Assembly: GCF_000753795.1 (NCBI RefSeq)
Contig: NZ_JPEO01000006.1
Span: forward strand, 1-64,000
Direction of reading: 5' to 3'
Length of the DNA: 64,000 nt
DNA from: Shewanella mangrovi
GTDB taxonomy: Bacteria > Pseudomonadota > Gammaproteobacteria > Enterobacterales > Shewanellaceae
Under the pieces are notes generated by a model. It did no database searches and was not told the origin of the DNA. It saw nothing but the letters and a program-made list of their open reading frames with translations. This document shows, one piece after another, positions 34,052 to 43,466 of the stretch (the stretch's first letter is position 1; each line of letters opens with the position of its first letter). The position numbers and the translations under genes were made by a program.

Positions 34052-34610
34052 AGACTTCTTCTCCGTAAGATGAGTCGAATATCACGTCAGGTTATTTGTT
34101 CTACAACCGTTATATTTCGCGAAATATGTTTTTAACCTGTGTTCGACTTCTATTCCAAAAAAGTTCTGACAGCATAGGGTTTGCGCCTGCAAATCCCCAA
34201 ATGACAGAGATAGTAGAGATTATGCATCGCTGTAATGATTACCCTGCGATACAGGATAATGATGACAACGTTCAAAAAACGACCGCTTTACGACCGTTTT
34301 TTCAAGCTAACACAACAAATGCGGAATTACCAAATCTGCACTGCCTCAAAAAGCCGAACAATTCTGCATCATGATGAGCTTATTAACTTAGGCAAAGGCT
34401 GGTGAAAAATAAGCGACACATTATTAATTTTATTTTAATTTTCAGATTATTATCAAAGACATCAGTCAGAAGAGCTTGCGCCTCATTTTGTTTCTGATGT
34501 GCTTAGTCATAGGGAATAAGGTGAGCTAGGCAAAAGTTGCTAGAGATAAATTAGAATTCAGAACAATCATGCCGATGGGAAAGATTTGCAGGCAGTCAAA
34601 TATCGCCAAT
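34052..34610. other. Non-coding region upstream of the sucrose operon
   Basis: About 560 bp without a convincing gene. A possible 92-codon frame on the plus strand (34096-34374) has no family resemblance or ribosome site. The part near sps holds a perfect palindrome (34112-34127). ACGACCG occurs twice 11 bp apart (34279-34285, 34290-34296) inside an A-tract/T-tract inverted repeat (34274-34302). The stretch 34375-34600 is very AT rich. Confidence 0.6.
34112..34127. promoter_or_regulatory. Candidate operator: perfect 16-bp palindrome before sps
   Basis: ATATTTCGCGAAATAT is a perfect palindrome whose near edge is 61 bp before the sps start. Read leftward, TATAAC overlaps its far end and could be a -10, with GTTAAA 16 nt upstream as a poor -35, so a bound protein would block the promoter. 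The regulator is unknown and no regulator gene lies in the operon. Confidence 0.5.
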
Positions 34611-34640
34611 AAAAAAGAGCACCCAAGGTGCTCTTTTTTT
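34611..34640 (-). terminator. Terminator of the FKBP gene
   Basis: AAAAAAGAGCACC-caa-GGTGCTCTTTTTTT, a symmetric hairpin with A and T runs, lies about 20 nt after the FKBP stop codon. Confidence 0.88.
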
Positions 34641-34662
34641 CACTAACGAAGAGTGAGTAATA

Positions 34663-35427
34663 TTATTTGCTAGCAGCAGGTGCAGCTTCTGGCGCTTTGA
34701 AATCCAACAGCTCAACTTCGAAAACCAAGGTTGAATTTGCAGGAATAACATCACCCATGTCGCGGTCACCGTATGCCAATGCTGATGGGATCACGAAACG
34801 ATATTTCGCGCCTTTTGACATCAGTTGCAAACCTTCAGTCCAACCAGCGATAACGCGGTTCAACGGGAATTCGATAGGCTCGCCACCATTTTTCTCAGTG
34901 CTGTCAAATACAGTACCGTCAATCAGCATGCCTTTGTATTTCACTTTTACCGTGTCTTCAGCTTTCGGCTTATCACCTTCACCCGCTTGCAGCACTTCGT
35001 ATTGCAGACCAGATTCTGTGGTTACAACACCTTCTTTCGCTTTGTTCTTTTCTAAATAGGCTTTGCCGTCGGCCAAGTTTTTATCTGCAACTTCTTTGAC
35101 TTTAGCGGCGCGTTTCTCACCAACGACTTTATCTAAAGCTTCCAACGTGCTCTTGATCTCTTCGTCAGTCATTGCTGACTTACCATCAAGACTCTCTTTA
35201 AAACCCGCGACGATAGCGTTTTTATCAACGTCAAAGCCCAGAGATTGCTGTTCTTTAACATGTTGTGCCACATAACGTCCAACAGAAGCACCGATGCCAT
35301 AACCTTGTTTTTGCACATCCGTTTTTAATTCGGTTTTTGCCGCTGGCGCTTCTTTTTGTTCTTGATTGCACGCAGCCAAGCCAACCACAGCCAGTGCTAC
35401 CAACGAGTATTTCAACATGCTCTTCAT
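34663..35427 (-). CDS. fkpA: FKBP-type peptidyl-prolyl isomerase, lipoprotein (FkpA-like)
   Basis: A 254-residue envelope foldase. The N-terminal signal ends in lipobox LAAC (about residue 20), then a helical FKBP-N dimerisation domain (about 38-125, GYGIGASVGRYVAQHV), and the FKBP catalytic domain (about 140-245: VKVKYKGMLIDGTVFDST, VIAGWTEGL, IPANSTLVFEVELLDF). It resembles E. coli FkpA, which is a soluble periplasmic protein; here the lipobox predicts anchoring. AAGGAA precedes the ATG. It is transcribed away from the WD40 lipoprotein gene. Confidence 0.88.
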   Translation of the reverse strand: MKSMLKYSLVALAVVGLAACNQEQKEAPAAKTELKTDVQKQGYGIGASVGRYVAQHVKEQQSLGFDVDKNAIVAGFKESLDGKSAMTDEEIKSTLEALDKVVGEKRAAKVKEVADKNLADGKAYLEKNKAKEGVVTTESGLQYEVLQAGEGDKPKAEDTVKVKYKGMLIDGTVFDSTEKNGGEPIEFPLNRVIAGWTEGLQLMSKGAKYRFVIPSALAYGDRDMGDVIPANSTLVFEVELLDFKAPEAAPAASK

Positions 35428-35594
35428 TCAATTCTTCCTTAGGACTTGGGGCGGTTTCAGATAACCTACAATGTTAAGAGGCGCTCCACTCTATAACAGT
35501 TATCTTCTTTATTCAAAATGGGATAATCTCATTAAAGGTATTGGTCGCCAACTCTATTCTTCCAGCATAAGGCAAGCAAAACAGGCGAGAGTTC

Positions 35595-36560
35595 ATGAAT
35601 TTGCTCCGATTGTTTAAATTTTCCACGTTTGCACTGTTAATTTCGCTGATTTCAGCCTGTTCTCCGGCAGGCAAACCGATCATGAACCTGAGCCCAGCGG
35701 GTAATTATGCTGCCGCACTTTCTCAAGATGGCTCGCTGGCGCTGGTCAGCAGCAGTCAAGGCATCACCCTTTGGGATGTTGCGCAGCAACAAGCCAAGTA
35801 TCAATGGTGGCAAGGTGATCGACGTGACAATGTCATCGCAGTTGCTCTGTCTAACAACAATCAATTTGCCGCGACACTCAGCAGTGATTCTGTGGTGCTC
35901 TGGCAACTCAGTGATGGCAAATCGGTGGGATGGTGGTCTATCGACGGACAGGCACAATGTGTCGCCGTGGCGAACAGTGGTCAGCTACTGGTTGGCACGG
36001 CCAATACCAGCGTATTTTATTTGTCACCCCGCCGTGACCGGCTGATAAAATTTATGGGGCATAGCGAAAAGGTGAATAGCGTTGCCTTGACTGCTGACGG
36101 CAGCCTAGCACTCACTGGCGGCAACGATGCAAAGGCGCTGCTATGGCGCACGACGGATGCCAAAGTTGTTCAGCAATGGAACACAGAATCACGGGTGTTA
36201 GCGACGGCTATTTCACCTAGCGCTAAGCTCGCATTTGTCTCCGACAGTACCGGCAACGCTTTTATTTGGGACATTCCCGGCCAACAGCGTATCAGTCGTC
36301 TGAAAATCACCACACGACAAATGAACTTTACCGCTATGAGCTTCATCCAAGATGAACAGCAATTACTTACCGGCACCCCAAACCGCGAATCACAACTATG
36401 GCAGGTAAAGAACGGAGAAAAGTTAGCCAGTTGGCGCGTAGCCACACCGCCAAAGCCACAACCTCCGGGCGCAGTAGTCTACGCTGTGTCACAATGGGAT
36501 GGTAACGGCATTCAAACTATCAGCTCCAGCGGTTTGCTGGAACGCTGGCAACATCCATAG
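35595..36560 (+). CDS. WD40-repeat lipoprotein
   Basis: A 321-residue predicted lipoprotein (lipobox ISAC at about residue 22). The mature part is made of WD40-like blades ending in x-L-W or x-I-W units ([57 protein letters not shown]), giving about seven blades for one propeller. WD40 propellers usually hold protein complexes together; no enzymatic motif is visible and the partner is unknown. slyX follows after 11 bp, so they may be co-transcribed. Confidence 0.85.
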   Translation: MNLLRLFKFSTFALLISLISACSPAGKPIMNLSPAGNYAAALSQDGSLALVSSSQGITLWDVAQQQAKYQWWQGDRRDNVIAVALSNNNQFAATLSSDSVVLWQLSDGKSVGWWSIDGQAQCVAVANSGQLLVGTANTSVFYLSPRRDRLIKFMGHSEKVNSVALTADGSLALTGGNDAKALLWRTTDAKVVQQWNTESRVLATAISPSAKLAFVSDSTGNAFIWDIPGQQRISRLKITTRQMNFTAMSFIQDEQQLLTGTPNRESQLWQVKNGEKLASWRVATPPKPQPPGAVVYAVSQWDGNGIQTISSSGLLERWQHP

Positions 36561-36571
36561 CAGAGGTAATA

Positions 36572-36784
36572 ATGGAAGGACTGGGCCAAAGAGTCGAAGA
36601 TCTGGAAACCAAACTGGCATTTCAGGAAGCCACCATCGACGAGCTCAACAACGAAGTGATTGCGTTGAACAAAATTGTGGCTGAGCAACAATATCAACTA
36701 CAACTGATTGTGACCAAACTCAAAGCCATTGAGCCGAGTAATATTGCATCACAATCTGAAGAGACGCCTCCCCCTCATTATTGA
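36572..36784 (+). CDS. slyX: SlyX family protein
   Basis: A 70-residue protein forming one continuous coiled coil ([29 protein letters not shown]) with a Pro/His-rich tail ending PPPHY, the family hallmark. Function is unknown; the name comes from linkage to slyD in E. coli. AGAGGT precedes the ATG. The next gene starts 12 bp later. Confidence 0.92.
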   Translation: MEGLGQRVEDLETKLAFQEATIDELNNEVIALNKIVAEQQYQLQLIVTKLKAIEPSNIASQSEETPPPHY

Positions 36785-36796
36785 TGGAGAAAAACC

Positions 36797-37270
36797 ATGT
36801 TATCCATTGCAATTTACGGCGAAAAAATACTTAACCAACAGGCTGAACCGGTAACAGTATTTGACAATCAACTGCACACGCTCGCAGATGACATGCTGGC
36901 GACCATGCAGCAAGCACATGGTGTTGGTATTGCCGCCCCGCAAGTACACCGTTCATTGCAGATGTTTATCATGGCGTCGAATCCGAATTCACGCTATTCC
37001 GATGCGCCAATGATGGCACCACAGGTAGTGATCAACCCCCAAATCCTGCAAACGTCAGTAGAGCAAATAAGGGGGGAGGAAGGCTGTCTATCGCTACCGC
37101 AAGAGCGTTGTCAGGTTGCTCGATTTGAATCGATAGAAGTAAGATATCAGGATATCTCCGGCGAGTGGTGCCAGGAATGGCTGTCAGGATTTGTCGCTCG
37201 CATTTTCCAACATGAATTTGACCACCTACAAGGTATTACTCTCAGAGAACGGATGTCGGAACAAGCATGA
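36797..37270 (+). CDS. def: Peptide deformylase
   Basis: A 157-residue metallohydrolase that removes the formyl group from new N-termini. All three motifs are intact: GVGIAAPQ, EEGCLSLP (Cys metal ligand) and HEFDHL (two His ligands and catalytic Glu). It is a little shorter than the main E. coli enzyme (169) and is not next to fmt, so it is probably a second, paralogous deformylase; that is an inference from context. GGAG precedes the ATG. It overlaps the next gene by ATGA. Confidence 0.88.
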   Translation: MLSIAIYGEKILNQQAEPVTVFDNQLHTLADDMLATMQQAHGVGIAAPQVHRSLQMFIMASNPNSRYSDAPMMAPQVVINPQILQTSVEQIRGEEGCLSLPQERCQVARFESIEVRYQDISGEWCQEWLSGFVARIFQHEFDHLQGITLRERMSEQA

Positions 37271-38631
37271 TGTTGAAACGCCTGAAGGAGCTAGGCCACT
37301 TAGGAGTTATCCCGCCGCTGCTATTAGCGCTGTCGGGGTGTGCCTATCAAGGTGTACTAACCAGTTACCCCACCACGCTTGCACCAATTAAAGCTGAACT
37401 GGACAGCAGCGCGCCCGCAACAGCAGTCAATGAGTTACAGCGTAAACTCGATTCTGCAGACAAGCTGCTATATGCCGAAGAGACTGGGCGAGCAGCGCAA
37501 ATTAGCGGTGATTTTGATGGCAGCATTCACTACTTTAAACAGGCCATTAATGGCTATCAAAAGCTAGATGATCGTGCCCTCGTCAGCTTATCGAATGTTG
37601 GTGCCAACAGCGGCAGTTACTTCGTCAACGACAAGGTAATCCCCTACGAAGGCAACGCCAGTGAACGCATCATGGTACACCAATATCAGGCACTGAATTA
37701 TTTGTTTATCGATGACATACGAGCCGCCCAAGTCGAGCTACGCAAAACTAATGAGTTACAAGCTCTGCAACAACGGGCCTTAGAGCAAAATGATAAACAG
37801 GCACAAAAACTGGCCAGTGGTGAAATCAGCAATGAAGTGAATCGCCTAAAAGCCTTGGGAACAACACCGCTGAATCCCTCCGGCTATTACGTGACAGGTT
37901 TACTGCACGAGCTATTTAATCAACCTAACGACTCCTATATCGATTACCGCAAAGCCGCCGAACTTAATCCTGGCAACACTGCGCTGCAACAAAATCTGCT
38001 GCGCTTAGCCCAGCAACTCAAGATGCCACAGCTTGAAGAATTCAGTGGCCGTTGGGGCGAACCTAAATTACCAAGCAGCAGCCAAGGCCGTCTGGTGATG
38101 ATGGTTGAACGCGGCTTTGTCGCCGCCAAAGAGAAGTTTTCTTTGACGCTGCCAATCAGCGATAAATTGATGAGCATGTCACTGCCAACCTACCGCACCA
38201 TTCCGGAGTTGCCCAACATTCCGGTCGGAACGATAGGTGCAACCACACTGAACTTTTCTCAGCTAAGCAATATCTCAAGTGTGGCAGCCGCAGAATTAAG
38301 CGCGCGCTTACCAGATATTTATCTGCGCCAAGCGGCACGACTGGTCACTAAGACATCACTTGTTAACCAAACCGATCGCGACACGCCAGCCGCCATGCTC
38401 GGTAATGCCTTAGTACAGATTTTTAATGTGGTAACCGAACAAGCGGATCAACGTAGTTGGCTCACCTTGCCAGCACAGGTGGATTTGCTTGATAACTTTA
38501 TTCAACAAGGCCAATATCAGCTGCACTACGGAGCCCAACAGCAAACGGTGTCGATAGCCGCTGGAAGGACTACACTGGTATGGGTAGTAGATACTGGCAA
38601 TATGGTGCGTTTTTATACAAAATCGCTGTAA
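37267..38631 (+). CDS. COG3014-like lipoprotein
   Basis: A 454-residue predicted lipoprotein (lipobox LSGC, about residue 25). The N-terminal half is TPR-like (DKLLYAEETGRAAQISGDFDGSIHYFKQAINGYQ, NYLFIDDIRAAQVELRKTNELQ, and further DYRKAAELNPGNTALQ). The C-terminal half is mostly beta with conserved-looking segments SLPTYR and WLTLPAQ. Such proteins lie next to lpoB-type genes in Shewanella and Vibrio, so a role with outer-membrane or peptidoglycan lipoproteins is possible but unproven. It is coupled to the deformylase by a 4-bp overlap; lpoB follows 22 bp later. Confidence 0.78.
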   Translation: MMLKRLKELGHLGVIPPLLLALSGCAYQGVLTSYPTTLAPIKAELDSSAPATAVNELQRKLDSADKLLYAEETGRAAQISGDFDGSIHYFKQAINGYQKLDDRALVSLSNVGANSGSYFVNDKVIPYEGNASERIMVHQYQALNYLFIDDIRAAQVELRKTNELQALQQRALEQNDKQAQKLASGEISNEVNRLKALGTTPLNPSGYYVTGLLHELFNQPNDSYIDYRKAAELNPGNTALQQNLLRLAQQLKMPQLEEFSGRWGEPKLPSSSQGRLVMMVERGFVAAKEKFSLTLPISDKLMSMSLPTYRTIPELPNIPVGTIGATTLNFSQLSNISSVAAAELSARLPDIYLRQAARLVTKTSLVNQTDRDTPAAMLGNALVQIFNVVTEQADQRSWLTLPAQVDLLDNFIQQGQYQLHYGAQQQTVSIAAGRTTLVWVVDTGNMVRFYTKSL

Positions 38632-38653
38632 CAATGGAAATATGGGAACGGAT

Positions 38654-39250
38654 ATGAAACAACTGAAGCTGATCTTTATCGCCGCGATGGCTTTGGGACT
38701 GACCGCCTGCGCCAACAAAGTTGAGTATGGCAATGCTGATGCAGTAGAAACTGTGAATGAGAATTTCGGTTCAACTGATCTGCAAGCTATCACAGACAAA
38801 ATGGTCGACAGCATGCTGACCACGCCGTCAGTGATGATGCTAACAGCCAACAACAAACGCCCTATTATGTTTGTCGATAGCGTCAAAAATAAAACCTCTG
38901 AGCACATCGATACTGAATCGGTCACTGACTCTATCAGCACAAAATTGCTGCAGTCAGGAAAATTCCGCTTTATCGATATGACCAAGGTTGACGCAGTCCG
39001 CAAACAACTGGATTACCAAAATAACGCAGGGATGGTTGATCCATCTACGGCGATTAAGTTTGGTCGCCAAATTGGTGCGCAATATATGCTGTACGGCAAC
39101 TTGTCGAGCATCGTTAAACAGCAAGGCAGCACCAAAGATGTTTACTACAAAATGACCATGCGGTTAATGGATCTGGAAACCGGTTTAATTGAATGGGCGG
39201 ATGAAAAAGAAATTCGCAAAGAGCGTTCAAAAACTCTGTTTGGTCTTTAA
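38654..39250 (+). CDS. lpoB: Penicillin-binding protein activator LpoB
   Basis: LpoB is an outer-membrane lipoprotein that reaches through the peptidoglycan to activate PBP1b, by contacting its UB2H domain. From the ATG at 38654 (198 residues) it has lipobox LTAC (about residue 19), then the LpoB domain: DSVKNKTSEHIDTESVTDSISTKLLQSGKFRFID, GRQIGAQYMLYGNLSSI and the C-terminal MRLMDLETGLIEWADEKEIRK. The unstructured linker after the Cys is shorter than in E. coli. Its partner gene mrcB is about 7 kb away. Confidence 0.9.
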   Translation: MKQLKLIFIAAMALGLTACANKVEYGNADAVETVNENFGSTDLQAITDKMVDSMLTTPSVMMLTANNKRPIMFVDSVKNKTSEHIDTESVTDSISTKLLQSGKFRFIDMTKVDAVRKQLDYQNNAGMVDPSTAIKFGRQIGAQYMLYGNLSSIVKQQGSTKDVYYKMTMRLMDLETGLIEWADEKEIRKERSKTLFGL

Positions 39251-39277
39251 TCTAACAGACACAAACAGTTAGTGCAG

Positions 39278-39303
39278 AAAGCCACCGCAAGGTGGCTTTT
39301 TTG
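39278..39303 (+). terminator. lpoB terminator
   Basis: AAAGCCACC-gcaa-GGTGGCTTTTTTG hairpin with T run, about 30 nt after the lpoB stop. Confidence 0.87.
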
Positions 39304-39391
39304 TAACACTTCACTTTTGGTGAAAAGCACGATTTACGTTACCTTATAGCGCTGGAAATCCATTTGTTTTTATCACAAAAAGGACATCAGC

Positions 39392-42037
39392 GTGAACTCG
39401 CTTCGACAGATTGCAAAAAGCAGTGCGCTACTGCTCACTATTTCTTGGCTTAGTGCCTGCGCGACCTCCCCTACTAACACCCCCGCTCGTACAGATAATC
39501 CTTATCTGACCGAACAACAAGCGATGGCACGTTCGGCGCGTGTCAGTGATGTTAGTTACAAGTTACGTTTCAACTTAGATGGCAGTGAAAAGTTCAGCGG
39601 TGTGACTGATCTGAGTTTTCAACTGCAGGATACCAACAGTCCACTGACCATTGATTTGAACAAAGCGACCATTACCCGTTTAGTCATCAATGGCCATCCA
39701 CTGTATCCAAAATATAACGGCTTGTTTTTGGCCATTAATCCGCAAATGCTTAACAGCGGTTTGAACCAAATCCATATTGAATACAACCGTCCACATTCCA
39801 CCAACGGTGAAGGTTTACACCGCTTTGTGGATCCGGTCGATGGCAAAGTCTATCTGTACTCGCACTTTGAGCCCGCTGCCGCACAACAGATGTTCCCTGT
39901 ATTTGATCAACCGGACTTAAAAGCCACTTACGAGCTGACAGTATCGGCACCGAAAGATTGGCAAGTGATCAGTGCTACCCGCGAAACGGCTATCGATGCA
40001 AACGGCGATAAAAATCTGTGGCATTTCCCGCTCAGTCCTAAGCTAAGCCCATACAACTTCGCGATGCATGCTGGCCCATACCATATGTGGCAAGACAACA
40101 GCGGCAAATATCCAATGCGCCTATTTGCTCGCCAATCGGTAGCAAATCAAGTCCATCCGGCAGATTGGTTCAAGTACACAGATGCGGGTTTGCGTTTCTT
40201 TGATAACTACTTTGGCATCAACTATCCATTTAAGAAATATGACCAAATTCTGGTGCCTGATTTCCTTTATGGCGCGATGGAAAACGCAGGCGCAATCACC
40301 TTCGCAGAAGGACGCTTCCTGTACAACGCCGAGATGACGTCAGAGCAGAAGCAGCGTCTTGCCGGCGTTATCATGCACGAAATGGCACACCAATGGTTTG
40401 GTGACTTGGTGACCATGAAATGGTGGAACGGCCTGTGGTTGAACGAGAGCTTTGCGTCATTTATGGGCACCATGGCAACCGCCAAAGCCACCGAATTTGA
40501 TTACGCTTGGCGCAGTTTCTATGCCGGTGGCAAACAAGGGGCGTATGAAAAAGACAGCAGAGTCACTACCCACCCGATTGAGGTGCCAGTACCGACCACT
40601 GCGAACGCATTTGATAACATCGATGCGATCACCTACCAAAAAGGTGCGTCGGTATTGAAGCAATTGCGTCACCTGCTGGGCGACGACGTCTTCCAAAAAG
40701 GTGTGCAAAATTACCTGCACCAATATCAGTGGCACAATGCGACACTGCAGGACTTTATCGGTAGCCTCGCGAAAGCCGCTAACCGCAATCTTGAACAGTG
40801 GACGCAGGATTGGCTCTATGCTGCTGGGGTAAACTCACTGCAGGCGCAATATACTTGCTCCGGTGACCGTATTGATTCATTCAAGCTGCTGCAATCAGTG
40901 GCAGAAACTGGTCAGCCAACACTACGCGAACAAAAAGTTCAGGTAGCGTTGTTGGTTAAGGGCCGTCACGAAATGCACCTGCTCCAAAAAGTGCCAGTCA
41001 CCTACCAAGGTGCAGAAACCTCTGTACCATCACTGATAGGTGCTCAATGTCCTGATCTGGTTTATCCAAACTATGAAGATTGGGGCTTTGTGAAAGTGCA
41101 ACTGGATCAACGTTCATTTGCCACTGCCCAAGCGGATTTAGCCAAAGTAGCAGATCCGTTTCTGCGTTCAATGCTATGGCAAAGCCTGTGGGACGGTGTA
41201 ACAAGCGGTGCATTGCCGTTAAATGATTACCTCGACACTGTATTCGTTAACCTGCCGAAAGAGCATGACTACACCATTGTTGGCCAAGTATTGGGGGCGC
41301 TGCATCGCAGTAAATACTGGTTGGAAAGCATGCAATCTTTGCACAGCAGCTATGCCGCCAGTGCACAGCGCGCTATGGCACAGATGAGCCTGCGTTTAGC
41401 GATGGAAAATGTGGGCAACAGCGATATGCAGCGCCGTTGGTTTGGTGCTTACATCAGCTTCGCCAGCGACGATATGTCATTGTCACATCTGAAGCAGTTG
41501 CTGCAAGGTGACGCGACCTTAGACGGCATTACCCTCGATCAAGATACGCGCTGGAATATTATACGCCAGCTGAATCGCTATAACTTCAAAGGTAGCGAGC
41601 AATTACTGCGTGCAGAAGCGAAGGCAGACCAAAGTGATTCAGGCGAAAAAGCGGCGTTAGCCGCGCAAGTCATTCGTCCTGATGCAGCGGTAAAAGCCGA
41701 ATGGCTGCGCCGTATTACAGACGAATCGGCACCTTATCCGAAATTGCGTATTGCGATGAACAACTTGTACCCGCCAGAGCAAGCACAGCTGCAACGACAA
41801 ACCGCTGCACAACGTCTGCAAACGCTGGCAGAAATGGACAGCACAAAGGGCCGAGTGTTTATGCGTACCTACGCTCCGAACTTGATCCCACAAGATTGTA
41901 CTCAGGCATCCGTGGCTGATTTACAACAGACCATCAAGGCGAATCCTCAGCTGTCGACCATGACGATGCGCACGCTGAAAGAGATTGCACAGGGCGAGCA
42001 ACGCTGCGTACTCGTCAGTGAGAAGATGACGCAATAA
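39392..42037 (+). CDS. M1 family aminopeptidase, lipoprotein (PepN-like)
   Basis: An 881-residue zinc aminopeptidase. The GTG start at 39392 has AAAGGA before it. A lipobox (LSAC, about residue 23) predicts an envelope-anchored enzyme, unlike cytoplasmic E. coli PepN. Catalytic features are intact: GAMENAG (about 297-303, amino-terminus recognition), HEMAHQWFGD (about 330) and NESFAS for the third zinc ligand. A long helical C-terminal domain follows. It probably degrades oligopeptides outside the inner membrane. Confidence 0.92.
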   Translation: MNSLRQIAKSSALLLTISWLSACATSPTNTPARTDNPYLTEQQAMARSARVSDVSYKLRFNLDGSEKFSGVTDLSFQLQDTNSPLTIDLNKATITRLVINGHPLYPKYNGLFLAINPQMLNSGLNQIHIEYNRPHSTNGEGLHRFVDPVDGKVYLYSHFEPAAAQQMFPVFDQPDLKATYELTVSAPKDWQVISATRETAIDANGDKNLWHFPLSPKLSPYNFAMHAGPYHMWQDNSGKYPMRLFARQSVANQVHPADWFKYTDAGLRFFDNYFGINYPFKKYDQILVPDFLYGAMENAGAITFAEGRFLYNAEMTSEQKQRLAGVIMHEMAHQWFGDLVTMKWWNGLWLNESFASFMGTMATAKATEFDYAWRSFYAGGKQGAYEKDSRVTTHPIEVPVPTTANAFDNIDAITYQKGASVLKQLRHLLGDDVFQKGVQNYLHQYQWHNATLQDFIGSLAKAANRNLEQWTQDWLYAAGVNSLQAQYTCSGDRIDSFKLLQSVAETGQPTLREQKVQVALLVKGRHEMHLLQKVPVTYQGAETSVPSLIGAQCPDLVYPNYEDWGFVKVQLDQRSFATAQADLAKVADPFLRSMLWQSLWDGVTSGALPLNDYLDTVFVNLPKEHDYTIVGQVLGALHRSKYWLESMQSLHSSYAASAQRAMAQMSLRLAMENVGNSDMQRRWFGAYISFASDDMSLSHLKQLLQGDATLDGITLDQDTRWNIIRQLNRYNFKGSEQLLRAEAKADQSDSGEKAALAAQVIRPDAAVKAEWLRRITDESAPYPKLRIAMNNLYPPEQAQLQRQTAAQRLQTLAEMDSTKGRVFMRTYAPNLIPQDCTQASVADLQQTIKANPQLSTMTMRTLKEIAQGEQRCVLVSEKMTQ

Positions 42038-42052
42038 TCCCGCATCAACACC

Positions 42053-42083
42053 AAAAAAGCTGCCAAATTGGCAGCTTTTTTAT
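42053..42083. terminator. Terminator between M1 peptidase and RDD genes
   Basis: AAAAAAGCTGCC-aaatt-GGCAGCTTTTTT, a symmetric hairpin between convergent genes that can act in both directions. Confidence 0.87.
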
Positions 42084-42106
42084 TAGGAATAATTGGTACA
42101 ACAGCG

Positions 42107-43258
42107 TTAATCAACTGGCGACGATGTCGGCTTAGATGCAGCATTTACGTTAGCGTCACTAGCGCTGTTCGCTGGTTCGTTATGCACAGGAACCGGTTCC
42201 CCATGAGCCTGATGGATCACTACGGTTTCACCAATCTTGTCCTGTATGCATTGGCGGTTGTTGTCCCAATACACCTGCAGGAAACCAACCAGCCCCGTCG
42301 CAATACCAGCACCATAGCCACCATAACGACCAAAGGCGCCCCACAAGGATAACGGCTCACCATTGAGCCGCACCACACGCAGGCCCAGCACACGTTTGCC
42401 CGGCGTCTGCCCACGCCACAGTGCGGTAAATAGGGTGAAGTAGAGTGCAGCCCAACTGAGGCCAAGACCGAGGTCAGCAATGACGCCTTTGACCCAAGCG
42501 ATTAATGATGGTTTTTCCGCATCATGCCGATTTAGATTTAATACCGCAGGCGTCGACTCAGATGCCGAGGACGCATCTTGCGTCACGGCCGATGTTGGCT
42601 CAGCGCCATCTGAGTTCGCGGCAGAACTGAGCTTAGGCGCAAGCAAGCGCTCGACATATTGTTGCTTCTGTTGGTTAGAGAGAAAGGCAATGTCATCGAA
42701 TAGAGAGTTCACTAACTCGTTTCGCGCAGCGGGCTTTCCGGCGTATACCGCATTTAATTGCTCTTCAAGGACTGGAATCTGATTATCGATACAGGCGCTG
42801 TCTGAGCAACTGTCTAGCTTTGCCGCCAATAATACAATGGCACCGGTACGCGCTAATGTTTCGACATTGCTGTTACTCACCAACCCCGAATCGTCGTCTT
42901 TTTTGTCATCGGTCAGTTCACCCACAAAACTTAACACAGTGACAAAAATCACTACCGCGCTGATAACGCGTAACCAACGTCTGGCCCAGGCTGACACCAC
43001 TTGTTCATGGCGCTTGCTCAGCACCCAAGTCGCCACGGCCGCTAAAAACGCTACCAATACTCCTGGCACATAACTCAACAGTCCAACAAGCAGCAGATCT
43101 AACAACATCGCCAATGCTCGACGCCAAGGTTTTGCTAGCCGCATCCCCAGTAACTGTTGATCAATTTTAAATGCAAATGGGGTGACAATCGCGCGCGTTT
43201 CTTTACCTGCACGCCATGTCGCCAATGCCGATTGATAGTGCTTGTCCTGAGAATTCAC
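42107..43258 (-). CDS. RDD family membrane protein
   Basis: A protein of about 383 residues with an RDD membrane domain. It contains LAKPWRRALAMLLDLLLVGLLSYVPGVLVAFLAAVATWVLS and, near the C-terminus, WRGQTPGKRVLGLRVVRLNGEPLSLWGAFGR, the diagnostic Gln-Thr-x-Gly-Lys segment. A central soluble insert of about 150 residues (with two Cys, SCSDSAC) separates the transmembrane parts. Function is unknown. I used the GTG at 43258 because AAGGA lies 8 nt before it; the ATG at 43279 is the alternative. Confidence 0.8.
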   Translation of the reverse strand: MNSQDKHYQSALATWRAGKETRAIVTPFAFKIDQQLLGMRLAKPWRRALAMLLDLLLVGLLSYVPGVLVAFLAAVATWVLSKRHEQVVSAWARRWLRVISAVVIFVTVLSFVGELTDDKKDDDSGLVSNSNVETLARTGAIVLLAAKLDSCSDSACIDNQIPVLEEQLNAVYAGKPAARNELVNSLFDDIAFLSNQQKQQYVERLLAPKLSSAANSDGAEPTSAVTQDASSASESTPAVLNLNRHDAEKPSLIAWVKGVIADLGLGLSWAALYFTLFTALWRGQTPGKRVLGLRVVRLNGEPLSLWGAFGRYGGYGAGIATGLVGFLQVYWDNNRQCIQDKIGETVVIHQAHGEPVPVHNEPANSASDANVNAASKPTSSPVD

Positions 43259-43420
43259 CTGCCAGTTCCTTGTGCCCATGCATATCGTGCAACGTTAATC
43301 TTTTTTCCAGTCAATATCCTACTGTGATCTCACCGATGAACGGTAACTTTTTCCTAACATTTACCTCGCAGGCGCAATATTAGCGCCACACTTGCCCGCT
43401 TAAGCTGAATCACAGACATA

Positions 43421-43450
43421 AAAAAAGAAGCGCCAAGGCGCTTCTTTTTT
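43421..43450 (-). terminator. Terminator after the phosphoribosyltransferase gene
   Basis: AAAAAAGAAGCGCC-aa-GGCGCTTCTTTTTT hairpin just after the leftward stop codon at 43467. Confidence 0.88.
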
Positions 43451-43466
43451 AGAGATGCAATAAGCG

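Noticed and set aside
34096..34374. Possible 92-codon gene upstream of sps
   Set aside because: No ribosome site, no family resemblance, odd composition, and it lies across the palindrome and inverted repeats of the sps promoter region.
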